Below are positions 29,127 to 38,554 of a stretch of 64,000 nt of DNA, piece after piece (the first letter of the stretch is position 1; the number at the start of each line of letters is the position of its first letter). This DNA is from Candidatus Marithrix sp. Canyon 246. Lineage in GTDB: Bacteria > Pseudomonadota > Gammaproteobacteria > Beggiatoales > Beggiatoaceae. The position numbers and the translations under genes were made by a program. The notes under the pieces were generated by a model. It was given only the letters and a program-made list of their open reading frames with translations, was not told the origin of the DNA and did not search any database. The stretch is from contig NZ_MCBX01000012.1 in NCBI RefSeq assembly GCF_001723685.1, forward strand, positions 1-64,000, read 5' to 3'.

Positions 29127-29408
29127 ACGTTGGTATAATGGCTACAATTTTTTAGGTAGTTTTGATATAGATAGAATTGAATTAGAAACAATTTTATTTC
29201 AAACTGGCTATTTAACCATTACAGGAACAAAGAAGTTAGGTTCTAAAGAAATTTATAAACTATCTTATCCTATTGAGCTTTAGAGCAAATAAAACAGCGG
29301 CGTTATTTTGAAAAGTATCAAGATGAACAAGCCGCTATTTATTTGATTGGTGTCGAATTTAATCCTGATGATAAAAATATTGATTCATTTGAATGGGAAC
29401 AAATGTAG
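29118..29408 (+). pseudogene. Remnant of AAA-like / PD-(D/E)XK nuclease family protein
   Basis: Two fragments in different frames. The first (29122-29283) reads LKRWYNGYNFLG, then FDIDRIELETILFQTGYLTI and a stop after LSYPIEL. The second (to TAG at 29406-29408) reads EQIKQRRYFEKYQDEQAAIY, LIGVEFNPDDKNI, FEWEQM. These are the middle and the C-terminal end of the DUF1703-type AAA-ATPase-like/PDDEXK_9 proteins, which are about 500 residues when whole. The ATPase N-terminus and most of the nuclease core are missing. Confidence 0.75.
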
Positions 29409-29509
29409 ATTTTTTCTAATACTATTACTATAGGGATTGCATACGCATATGTCTTACTCTTGTGTCAGTTCAAGTTGTATCAAATACAAAGCCTGATGAA
29501 GATCTAAGG

Positions 29510-29653
29510 TCAAAAGTGGTTTTTAAGCTTTTTGGTAAGCCATCTTGTAGAGTTGTATGATGGCCCTGCCACAGTGAAAGTCACAATATTATGTTGAACC
29601 AAACAGGCAATAACTGCTTTGTAGTCGCCTTTACGCCCTACAATTTCCTTCGT
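29510..29653 (-). other. Unassigned short frame in a decayed gap
   Basis: The stretch 29409-29696 has no clear gene. On the minus strand a 47-codon open frame reads TKEIVGRKGDYKAVIACLVQ and on to TVAGPSYNSTRWLTKKL before a stop. It has two stops close upstream. It looks more like coding debris than chance, but I do not recognise the family. Confidence 0.25.
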
Positions 29654-29696
29654 TCATGGAATCTTTGGCTGGAGTCATGCAATCTGCACCATAGTT

Positions 29697-31007
29697 TTAT
29701 TTATTGTCATCAGCAGCCTTCAATCCATCAGGATTGGCAAAAGTATTATTTAATTCTTGTACATGGTGATTTACTTTGCTTAAGACTCCTGCAATACGGC
29801 TACGCATTTTATTACCCCAAGCAACTGGTTTATCTATAAAGATCATAAATAATGATCGGCTTGTACCTGTATTTTTCAAAAACGCCTGTGCTAAAGCATT
29901 ATTGTTAGTTCTTTTCAGAATATGGTTGGCTGTCAGTTTAGCTATATTCAGATGTAATGATATTAGTAAAATAAAAGTTCCTGTAGCAAATAAGCCTAAA
30001 ACTATCGGGTTTTGAGCCGCTAAAGCAATTTCACTATTATTTAACCATGTTCTTATGACAACTGCTAAAGTTACAAATAATATACCATCAATAACCAGAA
30101 CACGTTTTTTCCAACGTTTAAGTAAGTTTTGTAATTGTGGTATTAAGTTATTCTGTATATCTTTTGCTGTATCTTCGATAATCGCAATTAGTCGATAGGT
30201 TCGTTCTATTTCTATATTGTCCATGCGTTTATGAATTTCTTGCATGTCTGTTTGAGATTTTTTCTCTAAACGTTTTAGGGCATTTTGATCTTCAACTTCT
30301 ATTGCAGCGTCAGGATTATATATTCTATAAAAATGTTTTCCTGTTAATCCAGCTTCTGCTAAGGCTGCTTGCCAAGCAGCTACTACGTCTTCAGGATTAT
30401 CATCTTTAGCTGTGGTGTCCATTTGATTCAAAATGAACATAAATTTATTAAAATCTGGGCGATTAATAGTTTCTGCAACTAAGTGCTTTAAAGTATCTGG
30501 CATTGATCCGGGTTCAGGGCGACGCGCATCAAAAAATACTAATACTAAGTCTGATAAATCAAGAATATGCTGGGTTACTTCTAAAGTAGCAGTACGTTGT
30601 TGATCTGCATCAAATCCGGGAGAGTCAATTAATATTTTGCCTTTTAATCGTTCAATTGGACAGCTTTTTAATTGTAAATATGCGGTAATTTGTTTACCTA
30701 TTTTATAGAACGGAAAACGCGGATCTGCGTCTAAAGCTAAGCTGGGTAGTTGATTGCTTTCGTCATCACTAAAACAAATAACAGTAAATTTATCATCAAC
30801 TGCTTGCATACCTGAACGTTGTAATTCTGTTTGTCCAAGGTAGTGATTTATAAAACTTGATTTACCTGCTGAATAGACTCCAAGTATTGAAATCATGGGC
30901 CACACTGAAATCTTATCGGTATAAGATTGTTCTGGAGATAAAAAGCCTAATTTCTGAGCTATGTTATCTAATTCGCTGAATGTTTCATTAATGCTAGTAT
31001 CTGCCAT
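29697..31007 (-). CDS. Dynamin-like GTPase with membrane segments
   Basis: A 436-residue GTP-binding protein of the bacterial dynamin/EHD-like group. The P-loop is GVYSAGKSS (43-51), switch/G3 is DSPGFD (128-133) and G4 is NQMD (194-197). After a helical stretch there are two membrane helices at about 307-325 and 340-362, followed by a helical tail. Such proteins bind and may reshape the inner membrane. It is the last gene of the ilv-pssA-ribF run, 11 bases after ribF; a tie to phospholipid synthesis (pssA) is an inference from position. Confidence 0.8.
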   Translation of the reverse strand: MADTSINETFSELDNIAQKLGFLSPEQSYTDKISVWPMISILGVYSAGKSSFINHYLGQTELQRSGMQAVDDKFTVICFSDDESNQLPSLALDADPRFPFYKIGKQITAYLQLKSCPIERLKGKILIDSPGFDADQQRTATLEVTQHILDLSDLVLVFFDARRPEPGSMPDTLKHLVAETINRPDFNKFMFILNQMDTTAKDDNPEDVVAAWQAALAEAGLTGKHFYRIYNPDAAIEVEDQNALKRLEKKSQTDMQEIHKRMDNIEIERTYRLIAIIEDTAKDIQNNLIPQLQNLLKRWKKRVLVIDGILFVTLAVVIRTWLNNSEIALAAQNPIVLGLFATGTFILLISLHLNIAKLTANHILKRTNNNALAQAFLKNTGTSRSLFMIFIDKPVAWGNKMRSRIAGVLSKVNHHVQELNNTFANPDGLKAADDNK

Positions 31008-31018
31008 TGATTTTGTTC

Positions 31019-31942
31019 CTAAGAAAGTAATAAAATCTGTTTAGCTATCTTTACATCTAGTTTAATTCTTTGTTTTAATTGTTCTAGGTTTGGAAAATTT
31101 TCTTCATCACGTATTTTTTGGATAAATTCGATTTCAATATAGCATCCATAAATATTTTGATCAAAATTAAAAATATGCACTTCTAATAGCAATTCTTTAC
31201 CGTTCACAGCAGGATTTGTTCCAATACTTGCTGCTCCTAATAATGGTTTTTCTGTAATACCATGTATTTTAACGGCAAATATACCCTTTAATGGAGATAT
31301 TCTATTATGTAGAACAATATTAGCGGTAGCAAATCCAATTGTTCTACCTAGTTGTTTTCCATAAGCAATACGTCCACACATTGTAAAAGGACGACCTAAT
31401 AATTTACTAGCTTCTTTAAAATTATCTTGTTTTAATGTTTGACGAATGCGAGTACTGCTAACTCGTTGGTCATCTATTTTAAATGTATAACTATTTTCGA
31501 CGGTAAAGCTGCTATATTTTTGTAATAACTTAAAGTCACCTTTACGTTGTTTCCCAAAACGAAAATCATCACCTATAACTAAATGTTGTATTTTTAAGCC
31601 ATCTACTAAAACTTGTTGAATAAAATCCTCGGCAGATAAAGTTGCAAATTTTTTATTAAAATTTAAACATAATACTTGATCAATACTGGTGTATCGGCGC
31701 AATGCTAGGAGTTTTTCACGTAATCTGGTTAAACGGGCGGGTGCTTTATCTGGGAGAAAAAATTCTTGAGCTTGTGGCTCAAAAATCATGGCTACCATTG
31801 GGAGTTGTAATTCTGCGGCTTTAGTTGCTAATTGTTTAAAAACTGCTTGATGACCTAAATGTACGCCATCAAAATTACCTATTGTGGCAACACAGTTTTG
31901 ATGATGTTTGCGTAGTTGGGAAATGCTTCTAATAAATTTCAT
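31019..31942 (-). CDS. ribF: Bifunctional riboflavin kinase / FAD synthetase
   Basis: A 307-residue RibF, which phosphorylates riboflavin to FMN and adenylylates FMN to FAD. The N-terminal nucleotidyltransferase has TIGNFDGVHLGHQAVF (20-35), VIGDDFRFGKQRKGD and SSTRIRQTL. The C-terminal kinase domain has GRIAYGKQLGRTIGFATANI and AASIGTNPAVNG. Length is typical. It starts immediately after the pssA stop. Confidence 0.96.
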   Translation of the reverse strand: MKFIRSISQLRKHHQNCVATIGNFDGVHLGHQAVFKQLATKAAELQLPMVAMIFEPQAQEFFLPDKAPARLTRLREKLLALRRYTSIDQVLCLNFNKKFATLSAEDFIQQVLVDGLKIQHLVIGDDFRFGKQRKGDFKLLQKYSSFTVENSYTFKIDDQRVSSTRIRQTLKQDNFKEASKLLGRPFTMCGRIAYGKQLGRTIGFATANIVLHNRISPLKGIFAVKIHGITEKPLLGAASIGTNPAVNGKELLLEVHIFNFDQNIYGCYIEIEFIQKIRDEENFPNLEQLKQRIKLDVKIAKQILLLS

Positions 31943-32713
31943 CTATAAATTACGAGTAGCACGGCGTTTTTTTAATTCGATTAAGGTTAATATAGGTCCA
32001 GATATTGCGTAAATTAAAAATACTAAAAATATCATTTGCGATGGGTCAATTGCAATTAGTACGAATAGCATTATTAACATCGGAATCGTTATAAAAGGTA
32101 CTTTGTCTTTGAGGTCAAAGTTTTTAAAACTATTATAACGTACTTTGCTAACCATTAAAAAGCCGCTAGCTAGAGTTATAAATAATGCTGGTATGACTAA
32201 TGTGGAACCTTCAATTTGATAGTCTGTACCTAGCCATACAAATCCAGCCATTAAAGCGGCAGCCGATGGGCTAGCTAATCCTTGAAAGTAACCTTTACTT
32301 TCTTCTAATTCTACTTGGGTATTAAAACGAGCTAAGCGTAATGCTGTCGCAGCAGTATAAATAAAAGCAGCTAACCAACCTATTTTGCCAAGAATATTAG
32401 AGGTTTCAATTAAGGATGATAATGACCATTGATACATAAGTAAAGCGGGGGCTAAACCAAAAGAGATTAAGTCTGAAAGACTGTCGTATTCAGCCCCAAA
32501 TGCACTTTCACTACTGGTCAAGCGGGCAACGCGCCCATCGAGACCATCAAGTATCATGGCAATAAAAATTGCAATAGCTGCTGCTTCAAAGTGATTCTGA
32601 ATAGCGGCAACTATTGCATAGAAACCAGAAAATAAAGCGGCAGATGTAATTAAGTTAGGTAGTAAATAAATACCTCGACGCCGCTTTTCTGGGGTTTCAA
32701 TTTCATTGCTCAT
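31943..32713 (-). CDS. pssA: CDP-diacylglycerol-serine O-phosphatidyltransferase
   Basis: An integral membrane enzyme that makes phosphatidylserine, the precursor of phosphatidylethanolamine. The CDP-alcohol phosphotransferase motif is complete: DG, AR, G, then D-x3-D (DGRVARLTSSESAFGAEYDS, LSD). It has about eight membrane helices. The frame is open from a TTG at 32740 inside ilvC, but the ATG at 32713 (MSNEIETPEKRRRG) lies just after the ilvC stop and is preferred; neither has a strong ribosome site. It is co-directional with ilvC and ribF. Confidence 0.93.
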   Translation of the reverse strand: MSNEIETPEKRRRGIYLLPNLITSAALFSGFYAIVAAIQNHFEAAAIAIFIAMILDGLDGRVARLTSSESAFGAEYDSLSDLISFGLAPALLMYQWSLSSLIETSNILGKIGWLAAFIYTAATALRLARFNTQVELEESKGYFQGLASPSAAALMAGFVWLGTDYQIEGSTLVIPALFITLASGFLMVSKVRYNSFKNFDLKDKVPFITIPMLIMLFVLIAIDPSQMIFLVFLIYAISGPILTLIELKKRRATRNL

Positions 32714-32720
32714 AGTTGAG

Positions 32721-33737
<1,017 letters not shown>

Positions 33738-33755
33738 TTAATGTTCCTTTTGTTG

Positions 33756-34247
33756 TTATAAATGTAAATTTTTATCACCACGCCCAATACCTAAAATACC
33801 TGAACGTACTACTTCTTGTATTTTCATATTTTCTAGTGCCTTAATAAAAGCATCTAATTTGTGAGGTGTTCCTGTTAGTTCAACTGTATAGTTATTGCTT
33901 ACATCAATAATTTTACCACGAAAAATATCAACTAAACGTTTGATTTCTTCGCGTTGATTAGATGTTGGCACATTAATTTTAACTAACAGTAATTCGCGTT
34001 CTATATGCAGACCTTCTGTTAAATCAATCAGTTTGATCACATCAACTAGTTTATTTAGTTGTTTGGTGATCTGTTCAATGATGTTATCAGAACCTCTGGT
34101 TACCAAAGTCATCCTTGAAACTGTAGGATCTTCGGTTGCTGCAACGGTTAAAGATTCGATATTATAACCACGCGCTGAAAATAAACCGGAAACTCGTGAT
34201 AAGGCTCCTGATTCATTTTCTAATAAAAGTGAAATTGTATGACGCAT
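33756..34247 (-). CDS. ilvH: Acetolactate synthase small subunit
   Basis: A 163-residue regulatory subunit of acetolactate synthase. The N-terminal ACT domain (HTISLLLENESGALSRVSGL, then GYNIESLTVAATED) binds valine for feedback inhibition in relatives. The C-terminal ACT-like part ends GRGDKNLHL. It starts 2 bases after the large-subunit stop, as is normal. Confidence 0.96.
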   Translation of the reverse strand: MRHTISLLLENESGALSRVSGLFSARGYNIESLTVAATEDPTVSRMTLVTRGSDNIIEQITKQLNKLVDVIKLIDLTEGLHIERELLLVKINVPTSNQREEIKRLVDIFRGKIIDVSNNYTVELTGTPHKLDAFIKALENMKIQEVVRSGILGIGRGDKNLHL

Positions 34248-34249
34248 TT

Positions 34250-35989
34250 TTAAGCAAGTTCTCCTTCTGGGCGTAAAACCATTTCATTATGGCTTTTACC
34301 AGCAGCAACCATAGGATATACATTTTCTTTGTCGTCAATAATAATATCCATAAATACTAATTTATCTTTAATCGCTAAAGCTTCTTTTAATGCTGCTTCA
34401 ACATCGCTAGGTTTGTCGATTTTCATACCAACATGTCCATAACTTTCCGCCAATTTCATAAAGTCTGGCAAGGAATCTACATAAGAATGTGAGTAACGAT
34501 TATCATAAAACATTTCTTGCCATTGACGTACCATGCCCATGTAGCCATTATTTAGATTTATAATCTTAATAGGTAAATCGTATTGTTTACAGGTTGATAA
34601 TTCTTGTATGCACATTTGGATACTGGCTTCACCGGTAACACAAACTACTGTATCATCTGGATGGGCTAATTGTACACCCATCGCTGCTGGCAGACCAAAT
34701 CCCATTGTACCTAAGCCACCGGAATTAATCCATCGACGCGGTTGCAGAAATTTATAGAATTGTGCGACAAACATTTGATGTTGACCAACATCAGAGGTAA
34801 CGAATATTTCACCTTTAGTTAGTTCACTTAATGTTTCAATTACAAATTGTGGTTTAATTTTGTCACTATTACGATTATAAACTAAAGAATTTGTTTCTTG
34901 TTTCCAAGTTTTAATTTGTTTCCACCAAGCAGCTAAAGCATTAGCATCTGGTTTTTTATCAGTTTCTTTAATGATTTTTATAAGCGCGGTTAATACTCTA
35001 TTAACTGTTCCAACGATTGGTATGTCAACTGTTACAGTTTTAGATATTGAAGCAGGATCAATATCAATATGTATAATTTTAGCTTTAGGACAAAATTGTT
35101 CAAGATCACCTGTTACTCGATCATCAAAGCGAGCACCTATTGCGATTAATACATCAGCTTGGTGCATTGCAGTATTAGTTTCATAGGCACCGTGCATTCC
35201 TAACATTCCAATAAATAGCGGGTCATTTGCTGGATAACTACCTAAACCCATTAAAGTTTGAGTAATTGGAAAACCTAATAAGCGGGTAAATTCAATTAAT
35301 TCTTTTGAGGCATTACCTAATACAACTCCACCACCAGTATAAATAACTGGGCGTTTTGCTGATAAGATCAATTCAGCGGCGCGACGTATTTGTCCTGTAT
35401 GTCCATTAAGTATGGGTTTATAAGATCGCATTTGAATCTTTTCTGGGTATTCAAATACAGCCTTATGGGCAGTTATGTCTTTAGGTATATCTATTATAAC
35501 TGGACCGGGGCGACCAGTTGTAGCTATATAAAATGCTTTTTTAACAGTTGTCGCTAATTCTTTAACATCTTTAACTAAAAAATTATGTTTGACGCATGGA
35601 CGAGAAATACCTATAGAATCAACCTCTTGAAATGCGTCATTACCAATTAGTTTGCTAGCTACTTGCCCTGTTATAACTACCATAGGAATTGAGTCCATAT
35701 AAGCAGTAGCTATACCAGTAATGGCATTAGTTGCACCGGGTCCAGAGGTTACTAATGCAACTCCAGCTTTACCAGTAGCTCGTGCATAGCCATCGGCTGC
35801 ATGAGTTGCTCCTTGTTCATGACGAACTAGAATATGTTGTAGTTTATTTTGTTGAAATAAAGCATCATAAATATGTAATACTGCACCACCGGGATATCCA
35901 AAGATAAATTCGACACCTTCGGCAACTAAGCTATTAATTAAAATATTGGCACCAGTTATTTGATCAGCTTCATTGGCATCCTCGTTCAT
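34250..35989 (-). CDS. ilvB: Acetolactate synthase large subunit
   Basis: A 579-residue ThDP-dependent enzyme that condenses pyruvate to acetolactate, the first shared step of valine and leucine synthesis. VRHEQGATHAADGYARATGK contains the ThDP-activating glutamate. The ThDP-Mg motif reads TGEASIQMCIQELS...NLNNG, with GEA in place of the textbook GDG; Glu at this position is common in gammaproteobacteria (GEG), Ala is less usual. AGAGGA (35995-36000) precedes the start by 5 bases. It is the first gene of ilvB-ilvH-ilvC-pssA-ribF. No attenuator or leader peptide is visible in the 27-base gap upstream. Confidence 0.96.
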   Translation of the reverse strand: MNEDANEADQITGANILINSLVAEGVEFIFGYPGGAVLHIYDALFQQNKLQHILVRHEQGATHAADGYARATGKAGVALVTSGPGATNAITGIATAYMDSIPMVVITGQVASKLIGNDAFQEVDSIGISRPCVKHNFLVKDVKELATTVKKAFYIATTGRPGPVIIDIPKDITAHKAVFEYPEKIQMRSYKPILNGHTGQIRRAAELILSAKRPVIYTGGGVVLGNASKELIEFTRLLGFPITQTLMGLGSYPANDPLFIGMLGMHGAYETNTAMHQADVLIAIGARFDDRVTGDLEQFCPKAKIIHIDIDPASISKTVTVDIPIVGTVNRVLTALIKIIKETDKKPDANALAAWWKQIKTWKQETNSLVYNRNSDKIKPQFVIETLSELTKGEIFVTSDVGQHQMFVAQFYKFLQPRRWINSGGLGTMGFGLPAAMGVQLAHPDDTVVCVTGEASIQMCIQELSTCKQYDLPIKIINLNNGYMGMVRQWQEMFYDNRYSHSYVDSLPDFMKLAESYGHVGMKIDKPSDVEAALKEALAIKDKLVFMDIIIDDKENVYPMVAAGKSHNEMVLRPEGELA

Positions 35990-36016
35990 TTAAGTCCTCT
36001 TTTATAAAAGTTAGTA

Positions 36017-36991
36017 TTAAAATTCTTTTTGAATTATATTTAAAAAACGTTTTCTTATGTTAAGGTTTTTACCTTTGACCCAAAAAACCACAATATTTTC
36101 ATCTGTAATACATCGAATTACGCTAAGGTATTTATTATCATTTTGTCCTGTGACCGAATAATAATTATTAATTTCTATATTATTATAAAATCCAGCTTTT
36201 TTAATTGCTAATTTGGCTTGATTTAAACATATTTCTTGGCTTAAAATAGTATCCATTTCAATTTTTGATATTAGCATGTCATGGGGTTTATCTTCTGTAG
36301 GTTCAATGTTATAATTAAACTCTTGAATTTTTTTTCGTAATATATTAGTTTGTTGTTTAATGTTTTTAAGAGTATTTGCCACAACTACAACTACAACGAT
36401 TCCTTCATGAACTAAACATTTAATAACAGCTTTATACTTATAAGATATTTTATCATGATAAGCGGCAAATAATGTTGCATTTTTTTTATATTGGATAATC
36501 TTTTCAAAGCCATGATTTTTTAGTACTTGTTTTGCTGTGATTAAACATTTTTGATTTGTAAGATCATTGATCTCTCCAACACTTATGCTAAGATAAGGTG
36601 GAATTGATGTTTTGTGATAAGATTGATTCTCTGTATTTCTTAGTCGTTTAGAACGACTTAATTTTTCAATTTGCTGACGTAACTTGTTAGCTTTTTTTAA
36701 GATATATCTAGGTGTTTGTGCTACGATAATTACTATTACTAATTTTGGTAGGCACTTGACTAGACTTTTATATTTATATTGTGGCTTATTTTTATAAGCA
36801 GCAAATAATAAATTGGCATTACCTTTGTATTGGGTTATTTTTTGAAATCTTTCAGTTTGAAGAACTTTTTTAGCAGCTATTAAGCAAGTAGATTGATTAA
36901 TATTTTTTCCGACGCTGATGCCAATATAAGGTGATACTGCAAGTAATAATTCTGAGTAAAGCATTAATAATATTAATATTATTTTTTTCAT
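36017..36991 (-). CDS. Secreted protein of three cysteine-pair repeats
   Basis: A 324-residue protein with a signal peptide (MKKIILILLMLYSELLLAVS). The mature part is three copies of a ~90-residue unit at about 21-111, 132-224 and 238-321. Each has PYIxISVG-like strands, a cysteine early (C36, C149, C255), a helix AAKKVL, a QYKxNATLFAAY segment and a second cysteine (C80, C192, C294) followed by a hydrophobic strand. The 39-44-residue spacing suggests one disulfide per unit. It is probably periplasmic. I do not recognise the family. It ends 27 bases before ilvB on the same strand. Confidence 0.75.
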   Translation of the reverse strand: MKKIILILLMLYSELLLAVSPYIGISVGKNINQSTCLIAAKKVLQTERFQKITQYKGNANLLFAAYKNKPQYKYKSLVKCLPKLVIVIIVAQTPRYILKKANKLRQQIEKLSRSKRLRNTENQSYHKTSIPPYLSISVGEINDLTNQKCLITAKQVLKNHGFEKIIQYKKNATLFAAYHDKISYKYKAVIKCLVHEGIVVVVVVANTLKNIKQQTNILRKKIQEFNYNIEPTEDKPHDMLISKIEMDTILSQEICLNQAKLAIKKAGFYNNIEINNYYSVTGQNDNKYLSVIRCITDENIVVFWVKGKNLNIRKRFLNIIQKEF

Positions 36992-37031
36992 CTACATATC
37001 CTCTGATCATTCATTTTAAAGGAGCAATTTT

Positions 37032-37490
37032 ATGGCGAATAATTCTAAAGCCAATACTAATTCATCTAATGTAACTAATTTACATGATGGGCTTGTACTT
37101 TTAGATACTACATTAAAAGCATTAGTAGATGCTGTCAATGATGTTATAACTGAAATCAATGATTTACAGCCTTTGTTAAATAACAATGTTAAAGCTAAAG
37201 CTAAGCCTAAAGCTAAACCTGCAAAGGCTGTAAAGAAAAAAGTTGTCAAAAAGCCAACACCTAAAAAATCACCATCTGAGATGTTTTTAGATACAATTAA
37301 TACTTCATCTATTGATGAGATCATAGAGAAGCTTAAACAAGCAAATGCTAGACAAAATGTTATTAAGAATATTTTAAATGAGAGGAAAAAGGATGATTTT
37401 CAAACCTTTACTTCTTTAGAAGAAGTAGTGACACGTATTAAAGGTTTGGCAACGCCAAGCTTAGATAAAATTATACAACAATGGTCTTAA
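37032..37490 (+). CDS. Histone H1-like, nucleoid-associated-type protein
   Basis: A 152-residue protein with three parts: a helical N-terminus (about 15-50), a Lys/Pro/Ala-rich linker (residues 53-84, KAKAKPKAKPAKAVKKK), and a C-terminal helical region ending in a helix-hairpin-helix-like TFTSLEEVVTRIKGLATPSLDKI. Basic linkers like this occur in bacterial histone H1-like proteins and would bind DNA. GGAG (37021-37024) gives a good start. The DNA-binding role is inferred from composition. Confidence 0.65.
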   Translation: MANNSKANTNSSNVTNLHDGLVLLDTTLKALVDAVNDVITEINDLQPLLNNNVKAKAKPKAKPAKAVKKKVVKKPTPKKSPSEMFLDTINTSSIDEIIEKLKQANARQNVIKNILNERKKDDFQTFTSLEEVVTRIKGLATPSLDKIIQQWS

Positions 37491-37500
37491 TTTGATTTTG

Positions 37501-37524
37501 GGCGAACATATAGTTCGCCTTTTT
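37501..37524 (+). terminator. Rho-independent terminator
   Basis: GGCGAAC (37501-37507), loop ATATA, GTTCGCC (37513-37519), then five T (37520-37524). It lies 11 bases after the histone-like gene. Confidence 0.9.
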
Positions 37525-37541
37525 CAATCAACCCTCCCATA

Positions 37542-38270
37542 ATGAATAATATTCCTTATTTATCAGTATTAGTACCAATATATAATGAAGCCGATAATAT
37601 TAGATTATTAGTAGGTGAAATTCGCGCTGCTTTAGATGGTTTAATAGATTATGAGTTAATATATGTTGATGATGGAAGTAGTGATGGAAGTTGGCAAATT
37701 TTGCAACAGTCGAGTCAGGATTTTAATCAACTACGAGTTATTCGTCATGGTTCTACATATGGACAAAGTATAGCTATTTTAACTGGGGTTAAAGCAGCCC
37801 TTGGTACATGGATTGTGACTTTAGATGGTGATGGTCAAAATGATCCAGCTGATATTCCACGTTTGTTAGCAGTTTTAAAACAACATCCCTCAATACAAAT
37901 GGTTGCTGGTATTAGACTTAAACGTCAAGATACTTGGCTTAAACGTATTTCTTCACGTTTGGCTAATGGAATACGTTGCCGCTTGTTGCATGATGATACT
38001 ATAGATACTGGTTGTGGGCTAAAACTATTTTCGCGTCAAGCATTTCTAACTTTACCACATTTTAATCATATGCATCGTTTTTTGGCAGCACTTTTTTTAA
38101 GAAATGGTGGTGGTATTGTGTCAATAACTGTGAATCATAGATCCAGAGTTCATGGTCAATCTAAATATGGTTTTTTTGATCGGTTGATGGTGGGAATTGT
38201 TGATTTGTTTGGTGTTATGTGGTTACAGCGTCGTGCTATAAACGCAGAAATTATCAAGGATAATAAATGA
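37542..38270 (+). CDS. Glycosyltransferase family 2 (DPM1/ArnC-like)
   Basis: A 242-residue inverting GT2 enzyme that would move a sugar from a nucleotide sugar to a polyprenyl phosphate. LSVLVPIYNEADNIRLLV, YVDDGSSDGSW and LDGDGQNDPADI (the DxD metal site) are diagnostic, as is HGQSKYGFFDRL. The two C-terminal membrane helices of E. coli ArnC are absent. It overlaps the next gene by ATGA at 38267-38270, giving a three-gene unit with an LpxB-N-domain protein and an ArnT-like transferase: the ArnC/ArnT layout for lipid A or another glycan. Confidence 0.9.
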   Translation: MNNIPYLSVLVPIYNEADNIRLLVGEIRAALDGLIDYELIYVDDGSSDGSWQILQQSSQDFNQLRVIRHGSTYGQSIAILTGVKAALGTWIVTLDGDGQNDPADIPRLLAVLKQHPSIQMVAGIRLKRQDTWLKRISSRLANGIRCRLLHDDTIDTGCGLKLFSRQAFLTLPHFNHMHRFLAALFLRNGGGIVSITVNHRSRVHGQSKYGFFDRLMVGIVDLFGVMWLQRRAINAEIIKDNK

Positions 38271-38554
38271 AGACAGAAGTTATATGGTTAATAATTGGGT
38301 TTGCAGGGCAACTGTTATTTTCATTACGTTTTTTAGTGCAATGGTGGCAGAGTGAGCGTCAAAAACGTAGTGTTATTCCAATGGAATTTTGGTATTTCAG
38401 TCTTGCTGGTGGGGTGACTTTGTTAAGTTATGCTATTTATCGTCTTGATCCTGTATTTATTGTAGGGCAATTTGCGGGATTATTTATTTATATGCGCAAT
38501 TTATATTTAATTAAAAAATATGAGCAACAAGCTTCTGAAATTCAAGCTAATTAG
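38267..38554 (+). CDS. Lipid-A-disaccharide synthase N-terminal domain protein
   Basis: A 95-residue, three-helix membrane protein of the LAB_N family (GFAGQLLFSLRFLVQWWQSE, IPMEFWYFSLAGG, GLFIYMRNLYLI). These small proteins occur beside ArnC/ArnT-type transferases and may handle the polyprenyl-linked sugar, being distantly related to SMR-type transporters such as ArnE/F. It overlaps genes on both sides. Confidence 0.88.
   Translation: MKTEVIWLIIGFAGQLLFSLRFLVQWWQSERQKRSVIPMEFWYFSLAGGVTLLSYAIYRLDPVFIVGQFAGLFIYMRNLYLIKKYEQQASEIQAN

Noticed and set aside
29591-29839. Plus-strand 82-residue open frame
   Set aside because: It runs through the gap into the antisense of the dynamin-like gene; it has no recognisable domain and no ribosome site.
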